Assembly: GCA_009617715.1 (NCBI GenBank)
Contig: VTFK01000057.1
Coordinates: 930,001-994,000, forward strand
DNA from: Plectrocnemia conspersa
Lineage: Eukaryota > Arthropoda > Insecta > Trichoptera > Polycentropodidae
Reading direction: 5' to 3'
Length of the DNA: 64,000 nucleotides
Below the pieces are notes generated by a model that made no database searches, was not told where the DNA came from, and saw nothing but the letters and a program-made list of their open reading frames with translations. This document shows positions 13,801 through 28,800 of this stretch, one piece after another. The position numbers and the translations under genes were made by a program. Position 1 is the first letter of the stretch, and each line of letters starts with the position of its first letter.

Positions 13801-16800
13801 AACTCTCTTCTGTATGGTAGATCTAAAAAAATAAATAAGAATCACCTGTCATTTTGGTACAGTTCCACCGAAGAGTTGAGAGCAGCCAGCTGCTCTTTTA
13901 AAAGCTGAAGGTTCGAATTGACAAAGCTGAGCTCCAGGGCGACGGTCTCTCGCAGTTTTCTATTGTGTGTGGCCTGTAAAAAATAAAAATAAAATAAATA
14001 TAAATAGACGTGTACGAAACGAAAGCAACTAGATCAAAATCTCATTGTTGCATTTTTTTAATTATTTTTTACGTCAGAAATCTGAGGAGTGAGGAGCGTA
14101 GAAATTTAATTTAACTTTTTACGCTCGAAAGTATTTTTAGATTATTTTTTTTTATCAGAGTGATGCAATAGCATAATATATTTTTTATAAATTAAGTTAA
14201 TTTTTAACCTTATTTTAATTTAAGAGTATTTTTTTAGCTGTATAAATATTTGTACTAATTTTCTTATCACACAATTTAGCTATAATTTATGTAATTTCGA
14301 TTTTAAATAAAAAAAATTAAATTTATATTTTTTTTTTATAATATTTGCTAATTGGATAAAGCCTTAAAATTATTAGACTAAAGTAAAAAGACATACTATG
14401 TATATTGCAAAATAAAATGTAATATTAGTTGCTAATAAAATTATAGAAAAAAGCATTTCTTTCTTTAAAAAATCAAGCGAACCATAAATACAAGTTTCTG
14501 AAATGTAATATAGATGGTTTTAAAAAACTAATCGTATACTGAATAATAGCAAAAAAGTATAAAACATAACTAAAAACAGTATTTTTAATTTATGTTTTAA
14601 AGCTGTTCATTCAACTAAAATATGGAAAAAATATTAATAAAATATTAGGAAAATGCATTTTTTTTTATCAAAAAAGCAATTAAACTATACACAAAGGTTT
14701 CTGAATTTCAATATAAATAGTTTTGAAATTCCACACAACATAATAAATATAATATTTAAAAAAAACTGTACTTATAACTTACATCTTAAAGCTGTTATAC
14801 CACACTTAAATATAAGAAGGAAAAGAGTTAAAATAACGTCATCTTTACAAGAAGATAGGTGAATCATTTGATAACAGTGTATAATTCACTGCTGCCTCAT
14901 TAAAGATATTAATTTAGAATTGTTTGAAGAATATAATTAAAACAGCTGTTAAAACTGCATATTTTACTGTCGTTAAAAACTAATTAAAATTTAAAATCAA
15001 TACCGAATGTGTTTATCCAAGAGAGCTAAAGAAAAACCAGACTTACTTTATATAGATTTTCCGCCCCTGCCCTCAGCCTCATCTCCTTGTTGATCTCTTG
15101 ATTTAGCTGGCATCTTCTATTTTGTAATTTTCCTCTACAAGTCGCTACTCTAGGATCGGAACCCTGTTGACAAAAAACATACAAAAATTTAACATCAAAC
15201 TACAAAAATGTGACGCAATTTAAGATTTAATGGCCGCGAACGACCACGAAAGGCATCAGAGCAGAATTCCACACAGCCGTTCCAAACAATGGCGCAATTA
15301 AAATAAAAAAAGAATCTAGATAATCCAAGGACACGTAACCGACAAAAATAAGCAAGAAAAAAAGCGCCAGAAGATTATTGCGAATTCGTCTATAGACATA
15401 ATGAATACATTTTTATATAACACGTGCATTTTAAAATTAAAATGTGGTCGAATTTTCTTCAACGTTTGAAAGACAATGGTAAGATTTTTCTCACGGATTT
15501 CCTTCCTTGGATGATAAACGTTTACAAACGCTGTGGACTTCTCATGGTTTGTTACGAAAAGTTTTTGTGTGTAAGATCTTCTTTATGGCAAGCGATTAGT
15601 TTTTTTATGGTACATAGATATGCTTTTGCTACGCTGACCATTGTGATAGATTTAATGGTTGGAATGCCATGCTTTTTTACTACACAAAGGTTCCCAATTA
15701 ATAAAAAAATATATTCAAATCAATATTCTAAAGTTGAAATCTCATGAGAAGATTCTTAATTAACAGACTACAAAGTATCACTATTATTAATGCATATAAT
15801 GCTAGTTTAAAACATTAATAATCTAAAGGTGTTAGAATATCCTATCCTCACACATTTCATAACAAATTAAATTTAATAATAATTATAAATACAATCATCT
15901 TAATTTATACAATTATTTTTAGGTATGTATACCAGTTTCAGTATTTATTACTATACAGACATGTGTTCATTTCCCGAGACTTCTTCGTCGCATCCAGCAG
16001 CATCAATTATTCAACGACAAGTAGAGATATCATCGTCTTCGTATGTGACGAGAATCGATTCGCCATTTTGCTATTGCTAATTTGCTTCGTGCCTTGCATC
16101 ACCGATGGATAATTTCACTATCGATGACGCTTAGTTTGAATCTATTGAGAATCTCTGAAATTTTATCTCGGCTTTGATATACGTTCTATCGTATTTTTCA
16201 TCATTGTTGTCGATTACTCGCCTTTGATCTTAACGTTTAATCAATTAATCAATACAATGACAATGACATTCTTTATCAATAACTTTTATTATATTGATGT
16301 GTTGTTTACTAAAAATATGTTATTGACCGATTGTTTTGAGTTACATTTTCAAAACATTCCTTTTGTTTTAATTTATACACATTTTATATGAAGTATTTCC
16401 ATACAGTTTATGAGTAGATATTTTTAATGCCTAATTAAAATATTTTGCATAAAATATGATTTCAGAAAATATGTCGCAACATTGGCTAATTTATATATTT
16501 ATTTGTAGCAAAAAAAAATTAACTCGTACCTATTTTTATTTATTCAAGAAATTAAAAAATATATTAAAATCCATCATTGTTTTCCCATGGCAGCCCTGCT
16601 GCCGCCCAGATAATCGAGAGTATACTGTATCTATATTAACAGTCTCAAACATGTAAGACAAATTGCTTGTATATAATTTAAAACAAAACAAGGACGAAGC
16701 CGAGAATATATGGCAGTCCATTTATAAATTAACTCATAATGTTGTTTGCAAAAACTCAATTGATTGTATAATACATAACTAAATAGAGATAAAAAAAATG

Positions 16801-19800
16801 TCGCAAGAGAGCGTTCTTCGTAGACGTGCCGTGCATTTATGCATCACTTTCGTCCGGCCGTATGCACGCAGCCATTCATGGAAATCGCCAAGGGTACCTT
16901 GGATTCGTATTTGCATGAGTGTGTCCGCCCGTTGGAATGAAGAAAAAAGTGAAATCTGTGGAAAGTGTTGTCGTTCATTGAGTATTTCAAGTGCGCCGTG
17001 TCAAAACGTGTCACTTTTGTGACCATCGTCGCTGACCGAGAATATATTTTCTTATTTGAATGGCACTTTAGTTTTTCAACATCATTATGCAAGAGTTCGA
17101 TTACTTGTTTCTGAAGTTAGAAAACCAGCAATGAGATTTTTTTTTGGGTGTTTAAGTGGCAAACAGTAGTGAGCTATTAAAAAAGCATAAATGTACATTT
17201 GGACAACATTAGAAATTCTGATCTTGGTATTTTTCAGAAAGCTAAGACTCACACATTGATACAACCAGTATTTGAGATTGACATATATATATATTATATA
17301 TAAATTTTAGATTCACATATTTATTTTAAGCAATTTTAGTGATAAATAAACGATTTCCATATTTTATCTAATCTGTTTCATAAGATCTTCGTCAGTAATT
17401 TCTATATTATTAATTGTATCTGAAGAAAAGTAATATATTTATTTCTCCCCCCAACTAAATAAAATATTTTTAGAGTGAGAAAAATAATTTGACTAACCCT
17501 TTGCATAAGTGAAAATCGAACAAAACTAAATTCTAAAAATATACTTTAAAGATATGGAGTATGGAGTACCATGTAGATCTTAGTTGGGTCCATTATTGTT
17601 TGTGTGGTTAATAAATTATAATGCGGCTGAATATGTAGGTGCAATTGGCACATTGACTGCGAGACAAAACATTGTCACATTTTTCGCGTTAAAAGCGTCA
17701 TAAACAAAATGCCATTCATTTTTATGACCATTGTGCATCTATAATTAATAAACTCATTTGAATCAGACATGTAAATATGTATATGTGAGTTCGTGAGGCA
17801 AATGGCAAAATAATTGCCAGTTAAAGATATACCGATTGAGGCGTTAAGTATTAGGTAACACTTAAACTAAAAGATTAGTGCTATTTACATAAAAATGACA
17901 CCGAAAATATAATAATCAAGATTTAGGTGTGAATAATAATTATTAACTGCCGATTTTAAACATAGTGCTTTTCAAACTGTCAGCAAATACAAACATTTAA
18001 ATATTGCAATTATATAATATGTTTGTGTAGCAATAAAAAAATAAGTGCAGCTTGATCTTGTCAGTATTAAAACGCCATATTTATAGGAAAAGATAATTGC
18101 GAAATTAAATCTTGGGAGATAGGCCTCGTAAGTTTTGGCAGGCAACTTATCTGAAAAAAGATAACTCCAAGCATATATCTGAGGAAATAAGCCTCATAAA
18201 ATTTGGAAGGTAACTTATCTAGAAGAAGGTTACTCCGAGATTAATTTTCTGATAGGGGGCAGCAGCGCTAATCTTAATGCTAAAGATGCTCGACATCAAT
18301 AAGGATTGGAAACAGATATTCACAAGCGGAGTTACAGCAACCGTATGGCCGTGGAACTGCGGTACAGAAAACACTGTACTAATCTCCCGAGAACAACTAT
18401 TGCAAGTGTTCACCAACGTCTGGAACCGGACAGGACACCAGAAATGCATTTTATATGTAGTAGCAAGTATTCCTTTGCAAATAAAATTAAATAAAAACAC
18501 ATTACAATGTATTGACAGCATACTGGAATGCGAATTGACGAAGTGCCAGGTTGTCGAATCGGCAATCTGTTCAAACTTTGATATCCACGTAACATAAAAA
18601 TGTTCCAGTATAAAAATAAATTCAAGTACACCTCTACATCTTTGTGATGACTGTTGCGGCGAAAAGTGGACGAGCCCGAAACCTCCGACACAATAAGAAT
18701 CATCTATACTCTCACAATAGAGCTACGCTATCAACTATCGGCAAACACTGAAAAGATTTATTTAATAATTCTTTCATGGTCTTGCTATTAAAAACAAATT
18801 TATCATTTAAAGTTTATGATAAGGCTGCAAAGTTAACGAGTGTATTAATTATGTAATATAAAATTAAATTTAATTTACTTTCATTTTTATTGCAAGATCA
18901 ATTGCATTTTATTATTTTTATTGCATTTTTCTATATGGCTTTTACTCATGTGTGTAATTATTTTTTAGTTGACATTTTCACTGAAACATTTCTAAGCTCT
19001 TTTACTGAGGTGTGAATTTATATGAAATAGATCTGTCATAAAAATTATTACTTCAACATATATCGTCACAACTCTTGTTTTAAAATATTTCTAAAAATAT
19101 TAATATGCTATTCTATCCAATTGTATCAATTATTTTTATGAAGCTCTAGTTTTATACATCGATGGATCATTGTTTTTCACCTCATCTGTACATCAAAGAT
19201 AATTTTTAATTTAAAAAATCAACGTTGCTTCAAAAAAAACTTCATATACTAAAAATTAAAGAAGCAGAGTATTTATGTATAATAGATAAATACAATAATC
19301 ATATATATTAAGTCTTTATAAGCCCACCTGGAAATAAAAGCTAATGAAACCAGATCTAGAATAACCTAGCCCGAAGGCTTTACGACTTCCTTCGGAAATC
19401 ACTCGCCTAATGATAATTATTTCGAAATGCTCTCTTCACACGTGTTATCTCTCATTACGACACACCATCTGTCTCTCTACAGCAACATCCAGTTTGCATC
19501 CAGATTGCCTCCCATGCATGTTAAGTGACCCCTGAGAAGTACGAATATTGAGTATGAGATTTTCAGCAAAAGGAAGTGCAGCGGTCGGGCGGGAGCGGTC
19601 GTCGAACCCGCAAAGGCCATAATTGCAATCTGCACACGCACCAGGGGTCGACAACGTTTTTCCACGCGTGCTCGAAGGTTGCGGTAGTGCGTGGGATAGG
19701 TACATAGATAATATAAAGAATGACGCAACGCTATAGTTCGTCTTCCTACGCACGAGCGTACAGCATAATGGGAGATTTTTATCTACGGACCATGGGAGAT

Positions 19801-22800
19801 AAGGTCGAATTTAACGACCATTAGCCATGCTAAATTATAATGTTTTAGATGTAATACGTATTTGGATGAAATGATAATATTATTATAAGGTTGTGTGTGT
19901 TTGAGATTGACAGCATTTTTGAGAGGCACTCAATCTGCATAACATTAGCATAAATGCCCTTCTGATGAACGTGCGTGAATTTAATTCATGTATACCTGAC
20001 AGAATTTCAGCTCAATGCCCATAATTATATTGAAAAATATATATTTTCAATATTTATTTAAATCAATTATAAATAATACACATATATCCTCTATCTTTAT
20101 TTTTATACACAAAGCATAGACTTTTCTCACGTTGTTTTTTTTTTAAGTAATCAAACTGCGTTTCCTGTAAGAATTTCTCTTACTGTTCATTAGCTATTTA
20201 TTCGCTATTTCTAAGAAGTTGTATTGCATTTATTAATTTATATTAGTTCCGTTAGTTAAATATCTGCAAAATTAAGCTGCAAATTTTAGCAAACATTCCA
20301 AATAAAATTCGGTATAAGTCAGATGCTGTGAATACTAAATACTGTTAGATTACGAACGTTTTTACTATGTAATTCCGTTAATTCATAAGTGTCAACTATA
20401 TCAATAATTTACATATGACACACATACTTTTTTTATCTAGTATAAAAAGATTAGAAACCGTTTGTTATAAAAATATGTAGAATAAGTTTTTTGCTATTGA
20501 TTGTCATAAAAAATATTAAAAAAACGGTTAATCGAATATACAATCATGGTAAGTATTATAAACAATTCACAAACGGTATTATTATATGTAAATATTATAC
20601 ATCACTATAACTTGACAAGTTAATATTACAATTGACAAATTTATTTAACAACGCAATAAATTTATTCTTTTTTAATGTAAATGTTAACCGGTAAATTAAC
20701 TTATAACAAAAAAGCATATATTGTAAAAACTAGTAACATAAATATACGCATAACAATTATGTACATAAGTATCACATAAATGCGCCTAAAAATCATGCAA
20801 TATTTCGATCGTCAGTGTCCATTGATATAATATTATTTTAATATACTACAGCAATATACAAATAAAATGACTTTCCCATTTAGTATTTACAGAAGCATGA
20901 AAAATTCAGTTATCAACGTTTACTGAAAAGAAAAAATCCGGTCCAGCAAAAATCGCAAGAATTAGATACAATTCTGTATATAAAAGTATGTAAAAAAAAG
21001 TATTTTATTTTATTTTTATATTATTTAATATTAACTATTGTTTATTACTACTCTACTCTCTTTGCAAAAATAAATATTTTTAAACGTTTTCTTACACCTT
21101 TACTAGTATCTTAATGTTTATTATTTTAATGATTTTTTTTTAAATCTATTTCTAAGCAAGATTAGCCGATATATTTATAAAAACTATTTTTAAAATAAGT
21201 TTCAAGTCGATTTATTAAAAACTACGGCAGTTATCGTGTCCACAAAATTTCGTTATATCACATAAAATTAACAGAAATTTTTTTATTTTACTTAAATACT
21301 TTTTTTTTCTAGGATTTTTTACAAATTATTTTGTGTTTTGAATAGCCAGTATTTCTGAAAAAATATAATATATATGACTGGCTAACGTACTATACATAAT
21401 AAGATCTATTTTTAGAATATATTTTATTACTCAGTATTCGTATCCATAAAAACCCACATAAATGACCAAAAAATTAAAAAAACTTTACTTATTTTTTTAA
21501 CTGAGATACGATTTTAACACTTGGGATTTTTACCGTAATTGTCTTTAAAAAAGTGTTTTGTAAGTTATAATTCTAGTACATATATAATAAAGAAAAATAA
21601 AATTACAGGCGTTAGCCTTATGGGTTATAAAAGGTTAACACATATATTTTATAAACCATAAACTAATTTATAAACAATAACTATAATTAAAAATAACCTC
21701 AAAAAAATAAGCAAAAAAAATCTCTTGGGCATGTTGTAATAACAGGAAAGGTGCTTAAAAAACTACTGGAAAAAAATATAATAATATTTAAAAACATTTT
21801 CAACGCAATAATAAGACTCCAATATTTTCTAACACAATGGAAAAGGGCACAGATTATAATTATTCCAAAACCAGAAAACTCTTACAGGACGATTAGTCTT
21901 TTGCCAATTTTATTAAAAATGTTTGAGAATCTACTGCTACATATAATAAATACAATACAACAGACAAGAAAGATAATCCCGAAACAGATTTCTCCAAGAG
22001 CATTGAAAAATTGACTCAAAAAACACTGGTAAAGGAGAATAATAAAAATCTACAAGAGAGAAAATATTGCTTCTTCTTGATATAAGTCAAGCTTTCGATA
22101 AAGTGAGGCATATGGGATTAAAATATAAAATCAAAAAGCCACTACCTTTTCATAAAATCATATTAGCAAAAAAATGCATTTTTTTATTATATTTTTATTT
22201 TAATTTAAAACATTTTTTCACATGAATACTTTTTTCTTTATAATTTTTATAATTGAAAAAAAATACGATGTATTATACTGGCTAACGTACTTAGCCAAGA
22301 AATTTAGAAAAATTTAAAAATTTAAAATAAATTTAATTACAATATCTGCAAAGCTACGGCAGTTTTCGTATCCATAAAAACCCACATAAATGACGGAATA
22401 GCGTAGTCCGTAAGATAACTCTGAGGTTGCGGGTTCGAGCCCCGCCAGCGTTACTCGAATATTTATTTATAAAAAATGCGCAATTATTTAAAAACCAGCC
22501 CCAACTGCAGTGACATCTATAAGTTATAAATTATATTACATATAATAATTTATAATTATTAATATAGATGTCACCGATTCTCAGACTTTTAGTCTGGCGG
22601 TTAAAACTTACTTGCAGGTATATATTATATCTGATTGATTTACTCAATTGGTACAAATTTACCCCGTTGTAATGCATTGGGCTTACGCCTGTCAGGTAAC
22701 AATGGATGATTTAATACAAAATAAAAATATATCTGAGCGATAGATTATTTGTAGTAAAATGTCAAGACGAAAAATCCTCCGTCTGTTCAATAAATTCTGG

Positions 22801-25800
22801 AGTACTTTAAGGCAGTGTACTAGGGCTAGTACTGTACTTAATATATACAGCAGACTTGCCTACTGCAAACAGGATCACTCGGGCATCCTTTGCTAATGAT
22901 ACATTTATTCTGGAGGATTATAGTGAGAGCCCAGTTACAACGTCTAATTAACTCTAAGAAACCCTCAAAAAATACAAGGCAAACGAGCTAAAGTCTGTCT
23001 ATGTTATCTATACCATAAGAACGAAAACATGTTCTCCCGTTCGATTAAATAACGCAATATTTGGGGATGCACCTTGACACAATGCTCACCTGTAAAACTA
23101 ATATTTGCAGTAAAAGAAAACAACTAAGAATATTATTGATTAATATTGATTGATTATTTACTCACGTGAGGTTTAATGATAGAAATTTTGCTGAATGATA
23201 GGATGGAAAGACAGATTGCAAAAAATATAAACTTACTATTGCAATCAATATGTAACATTATCTGTGTTTTAAGTATTATATTTATTAGCAAAATAAGACT
23301 TAACTAAGTTACATTTTCATATAAAGACAAAAACTAATCTAGCAGATAAAATCATTAGTAAAAGTATACTATATTTATGTTACATTTATTTGAAAAAAAA
23401 ACTCTTAACCCATCCGGCCCAATAAAATATTATTACTATTTAAAAATAGTATTTTATAAATAAAAAAATATTAGTGGCACGCTTAATAGTAGCCTAAGCA
23501 TATTTTATATTGAATTATTGACAATTATAAGATAAGATAAACTGGATTTTTATATTAAATTAAATTGATATTAGATAAATCTAGTATTTTCCAATTACGT
23601 CTAGTTGTATTTTTCTAAATTTATTTTATAAGCTGTTATTGACAAAAAAATTTTAATAATTAATAAATTACTAAAAATAATTTATTATGTATTTTTTTAC
23701 AACATCATGACTTTTGTTATTGAGCTGAACAGTGACATACTGACAATTGATTACGCGCTATACTACAAAACGTGCCAATGAAATTGCTGAAGAAACACAT
23801 GAAGACAAGAGACTACTATTGAAATATTTTTTTAATACAGGATGAACACAAAATTAGTTTGAATCTATCTCGGGTAATAAAGTACTTGCTTCGTTTTAAT
23901 ATTATTTTACCATATAAAGAAAATGTTTTTTCTTCTCTTCTAGAAAAATATATATAGTATTTAGATTGAATTATGGACTGGATATCTTCTACACAACACA
24001 CTTGAGAGTAACTCCAATTGATCTGTTTTTTTTTTCCATTCGAATGACGCACAAGTTGCCATGAATGGCACCACACCTATCCAGTCAGGTGAGCCAATGG
24101 TGCGTGAAACGTAACGGAAGAGTGCACAACAGGTTTGTTAGTACATATGCTTATACCATATCATTTACCCAAATCAACACGACACACCCCTAATGATACA
24201 TTCACAACAAATCGACGAGATCAAAGCTTGGAATTTAAAAAAAATACAATTAAGTATGTAGCATCCGAAAAATTTCAAGTACCGTGACGTTTTGACGTTA
24301 CAGGGACACGCCTTGAATAGAAAAGTGTTTCAGGGAATGAAACGTGGCGCTTACATCAGATACGTTTATGTGCATTCAGTTTGGCAGACAGAATACAAAA
24401 CGAGGGCAGAGAAATGACGAGAAACCGATAACGACTTCAGAATGTGCGATCGACCGATTGATTGCCAATGCTGTTTTATGGACGATGTGAAATTTCGGAC
24501 CATCGTTATTTTATTATATAATGCCTATAATATAATAAAAATATATGAGTTGTGTCGCAAACGGGAGTTTTGATCGTGTGTCTAAAGAGGTCGTACGTAA
24601 GTCTATTTTATTCAATAACTACAATACACTCGAGTAATTTTGTTTCAAAATATATTTTATTACATATTTTGATTGCTATACATTTACCCTCCCCAAAAAG
24701 TAGTACTAATATATGTATAAAAATGAGATATTCATATAAAATTCTGAAAGAAAAAATAAACTGAATTTGAATACAGGCGGCCCTTGACTTTTGCACATTT
24801 AAAAAAAATCAATTATAAAATGTGCGAAAAACCGAATTTTGACCAATAGGAGAGCGCAAAAAACAATTATCTCTTCTCAGAAGTCAAAAATCCACGCCAA
24901 AAGCAATAAAATCGTGCCGTCGCCGTTGCAGTGGGAACGCTCGGTACCAAGCGTTTCCACTGCGACGGCGCCGACACGATTTTATTGCTTTTGGCGTGGA
25001 TTTTGCCTTCTGAGAAGGGATAATTGTTTTTTGTGCTCTCCTATTGACCAAAATTCGGTTTAAATATACTTTAATCAATACGTCCATAGTAATACAGGCG
25101 GCCTTCGACTTTTGCACAATTCGCTATTTCGCAATTTTTAAAGATTTTTGTCGATAATGCAAAAACTGTTCGTTTCCATGCATATGTTCAATTTTTAAAA
25201 AGAAGAATAAGATTAAAGACTGTTTCCAAAAGACACGGCATATTGATGGATAAAGTGGAAAGATCTTTGTTATCATGGATTGATGAGCAACGTCAAAACT
25301 ATGTCCCTCTTGAGTTTTTCAATTATTCTAAGGTTCTTAGTTTGCATGAAGATAAGAAGACTAAAGAAGATTATATCATGGCGTTTCAAGTAAGTAATGG
25401 ATGGTTCGACAAATTTAAAATAAGGTATTCTTTACATAATATAAAATTCACTGGAGAATCGGCTGATGCAGATAAAGATTTATTTTCTCATTGTCTAAAA
25501 TTATTGTAGACGTAGAATATTCTCCTATCCAAATATTCAATGCAGACGAAAAGGGTTTATTTTGTAAAAAATGCCTAATTGTATATTCTTATCAAAAGAA
25601 GAATCAGTTGCCCTTTGGACATAAACCTTAAAAACCGATTGACATTACTTCTTAGTGGAAACTTAGCTGGTGATTTAAAATTGAAGCCCGTGTTAATTTA
25701 TGAAGCAGAAAACCCTAAAGCATTCAAAGAGAAAGATAAAGAATTGCTTTCAGTCATTTTGAAATCAAATATAAAAGCCGGGGTTAATGCGTTAATATTT

Positions 25801-28800
25801 AAAGATTAGTTCACTTTTCATTTCATGCCGGCAGTTAAGATAAAAATTTACAATTCAAAGCAGTATTAATCTTAGACAATGCTCCAAGACACACAAAATT
25901 TCTGCAGAATTTATACCGGAAAATCAATGTTGTGTTTCTTCCTCCCAATACTACCTGCCACATACAGTCCATGGACCAAACAGTGATAGTTACGTTTAAA
26001 CGATATTATATGAAGAAAATAATGAATCAGGCCATCAAGGCAACTGACAAAAAAAAGGTAGAACTACATTAAGAAATTTTTGGAAGAACTATAATATATG
26101 GAACGCAATAAAAAATATGGAGACTCGTGGACTGAAATAAAAGAGTGAACAATGAAATGATGAGTCATTTTATAAATTCTGAAGAAATTGTGGAACTAAA
26201 CTTGGACATCAACAACGAAGATGTGAATGAATTTATTGAATCTCACCCAGTACTTCTGTCAAATGAGTACTTAATTGAGCAACTAGGAGTTAAATGAAAT
26301 TCACAAAAAAGAAGCTGATAAAATTGTTGCGACTTTGACAATAAAAATATGAATGAAGCCTTCGCGCATCATGGAAAAATGTGATCCCAATGGAGAATTT
26401 ATTTATTTATTTATTAAAATTATAACCATCGTGACCTGACAGGCAAACCCAATGCGTCACGATAGTCAAAAGTACTAATACATCATAATACATACAAATA
26501 TAAACAAGACAAAACAACAGACACAAATCACCTCAACAGGTGTGCATTGTCCCATACGAACTGAACCAAAACTCCATATGTGCAAGAGAAAATGTCAATA
26601 TTACTATGGACAGAATTGAGCAGATAAATAGCCTTGGCCAGAGAAGAGTTGGCAAGTGCTCCAGTTCTACACTTAACAGGCAAGAATAGTGGACGCGACC
26701 GAGAACTATAACCACCTTCAGGAGCCCACATTTGAAGCTGCTCGAACACTGAAGGATTGTCTACGATGCCCTTACGATTTCCAGAAGTGTTTAATTACAT
26801 AAACACTTCTGTGAGTTAATTAAAGAAAATCCCAGGGCTCCCAAAATAAAAGCACTGGGAAACAAGAACGGATAATACCCGTATTCCTTCAAGTATAAAT
26901 ATCGAAGAAATTTACGTTGTATTTTTTTCCAGCTTCAATTCATTACATTGATTCATTACGCCTGGGATCCAAATGATGGAGCTAGTTTCTAGTATGCTGC
27001 GGACTAGAGTATCATAAAGAGTGCGCAATACTAAAGTATTCCTGAAGTAACGCGCATTTCTCAAGATAAAACCGAGCATTTTAAGGATTTGCTATGAGTC
27101 TCTGCAATGTGCTGGCTAAATTTCCAACGTTCTTCGAAAGTCACTCCTAAATCCTTAGTTGAAGAAAACCTTTCCAGAAAATATCCGCCTAGATGGTATG
27201 AATATTTTGCCGGCGTTAATGACCTTGAAAATGAAATTGTGTGACATTTCTTTACACTGAAAGGCAATTGGTTATAGCAAGCCCATTTCCATATAGAGTT
27301 GAGATCCTCCTGTAGGTCGAGGGAATCAGAAATCGAATGCATTTTCTTGTAAATTTTCAAGTCATCTGCATATAATAAAAAAAAATCTGAATGCTCTATT
27401 GCTGTTTCTATGTCATTAATGAACAATAAAACAACAATGGACCCAAATTGGATCCTTGAGGTACTCCAGTAGGGGTCTTATATCGTTCTGAAAAGGAGTT
27501 ATTATACTTGACGAATTGATATCTATTGGTCAAGTAATTTGAGAATAGATTTATGAGATCTTCAGAAAACCCGAAATTAGATAACTTTTTTTTTTACAAG
27601 TAAAGCATGGTTAACTTTATCAAATGCTTTTTCAAAATCTGTGTATACGACGTCCACTTGTACACCAGAGTCCAATGATTTTGAAACATAGTTAGACAAA
27701 ACCATTAGATTAGTGACAGTGGATCGAGATTTACGGAAACCATGTTGTTGGTCGAGAAGCATACACCTGCAATGATTAAAAATGTATTTATGCAAAACAA
27801 TTTCAAATAATTTTGCAAAATGAATATTTCAAGAACGTAGGGCGATTCTAAATATATCAAGAAAAGAAAAAAAATGTTGTATTCAATTAACTCTTGACAA
27901 GTTTATAAAGAAAATACATACAAGTACTTAAATATGCCTCGTTAACTTAAATATATATATTTTGATAAATAAATATTTTTAATATAATTATTAATAAATA
28001 TTATAAAATACAATTTTTTATGTTTTTTTATATCCCTATACTTTTGAACATTTACTCGCTCTCGTGTGTCGTAGAAGGCAATAAAAAATCAATGGATTTT
28101 CTTAGAAAATTCTTTTTCACACAAAGTATTTTCCAGACATTATTCCAAGCGACTATCATTATTTTAAATTCCTGCGACAGTTTTTAGGAAGAAAAAAGTA
28201 TTTTATAACACAGAAATTAAATAATTTATGGCTTCCAAAAATGCATAAAAAATGTATTACCATATGGAGAATAATTATAGAAAATGAATGTATAATTAAT
28301 TTAAATTAATACACGTTTCATTGACTCATTTAACCTGCACTCTAATAAACGTAATGACTTATGGAACAACCTGTATTAAATTAATAACATAATTCGTTTT
28401 GCAATCTTGTTAATGTGGCGAATATTTTATTTTGTTTATATTATATAACTAAGACTAGATTTATATTACAAAACCACACAAGAAGATAATAGTATTTCAT
28501 TTTATTTCACACATTATTATATCACAAATTTATACATGAGTTAAATGCACATTTATTGCCTTTCTCAAAAGTCAACCGTCTCAAAGACGTATAAAGTCCT
28601 TTTAACATTTCCAAACGCTTTAGAGCTGTCGATAAAATCTTTATAGCTCACATTTATCATACTGATTTATATTTCGAACGACATATAAACCAGTCGAACT
28701 GACAAAATATAAAAGTCACACGAAAAGCATCTAAACGTCGCATTCCAAACCGTTAAACTAACACACGACTAACTGTTAAGAAACGGACGTTTACGACAAA

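Larger units (their letters stand above)
2509..13845 (-). other. Rhophilin intron 3 (about 11.3 kb)
   Basis: Donor GTGATT at 13845, acceptor CTATTGCAG at 2509. It contains GC-richer islands (about 2770-3050, 4130-4330, 6060-6260, 6890-7250, 9120-9490), two palindromic elements, a long inverted arm and two reverse-transcriptase remnants. I see no further rhophilin exon in it. Stretches 3100-4100, 4400-6000, 7300-7550, 7850-8700 and 12100-13800 are plain AT-rich DNA with nothing recognisable. Confidence 0.85.

Noticed and set aside
16536..17092. Small genes on either strand
   Set aside because: Overlapping frames on opposite strands without homology, splice support or promoter.
18219..18703. 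Two overlapping 97-106 codon genes
   Set aside because: Frames conflict with each other and with the DUF4817-like frame; none has other support.
22393..22460. tRNA gene
   Set aside because: The A-box and T-arm (GCGGG-TTCGAGC-CCCGC) are good, but no acceptor stem pairs across the region and the sequence continues into a SINE body with a LINE-like tail. It is a SINE head.
24839..25117. Open frames of 74-77 codons inside palindrome copy 3, also at 7561, 57591 and 57991
   Set aside because: The frames read through the palindromic arms on both strands and repeat the same residues (such as [12 protein letters not shown]) because of the inverted repeat. There is no start context or domain.
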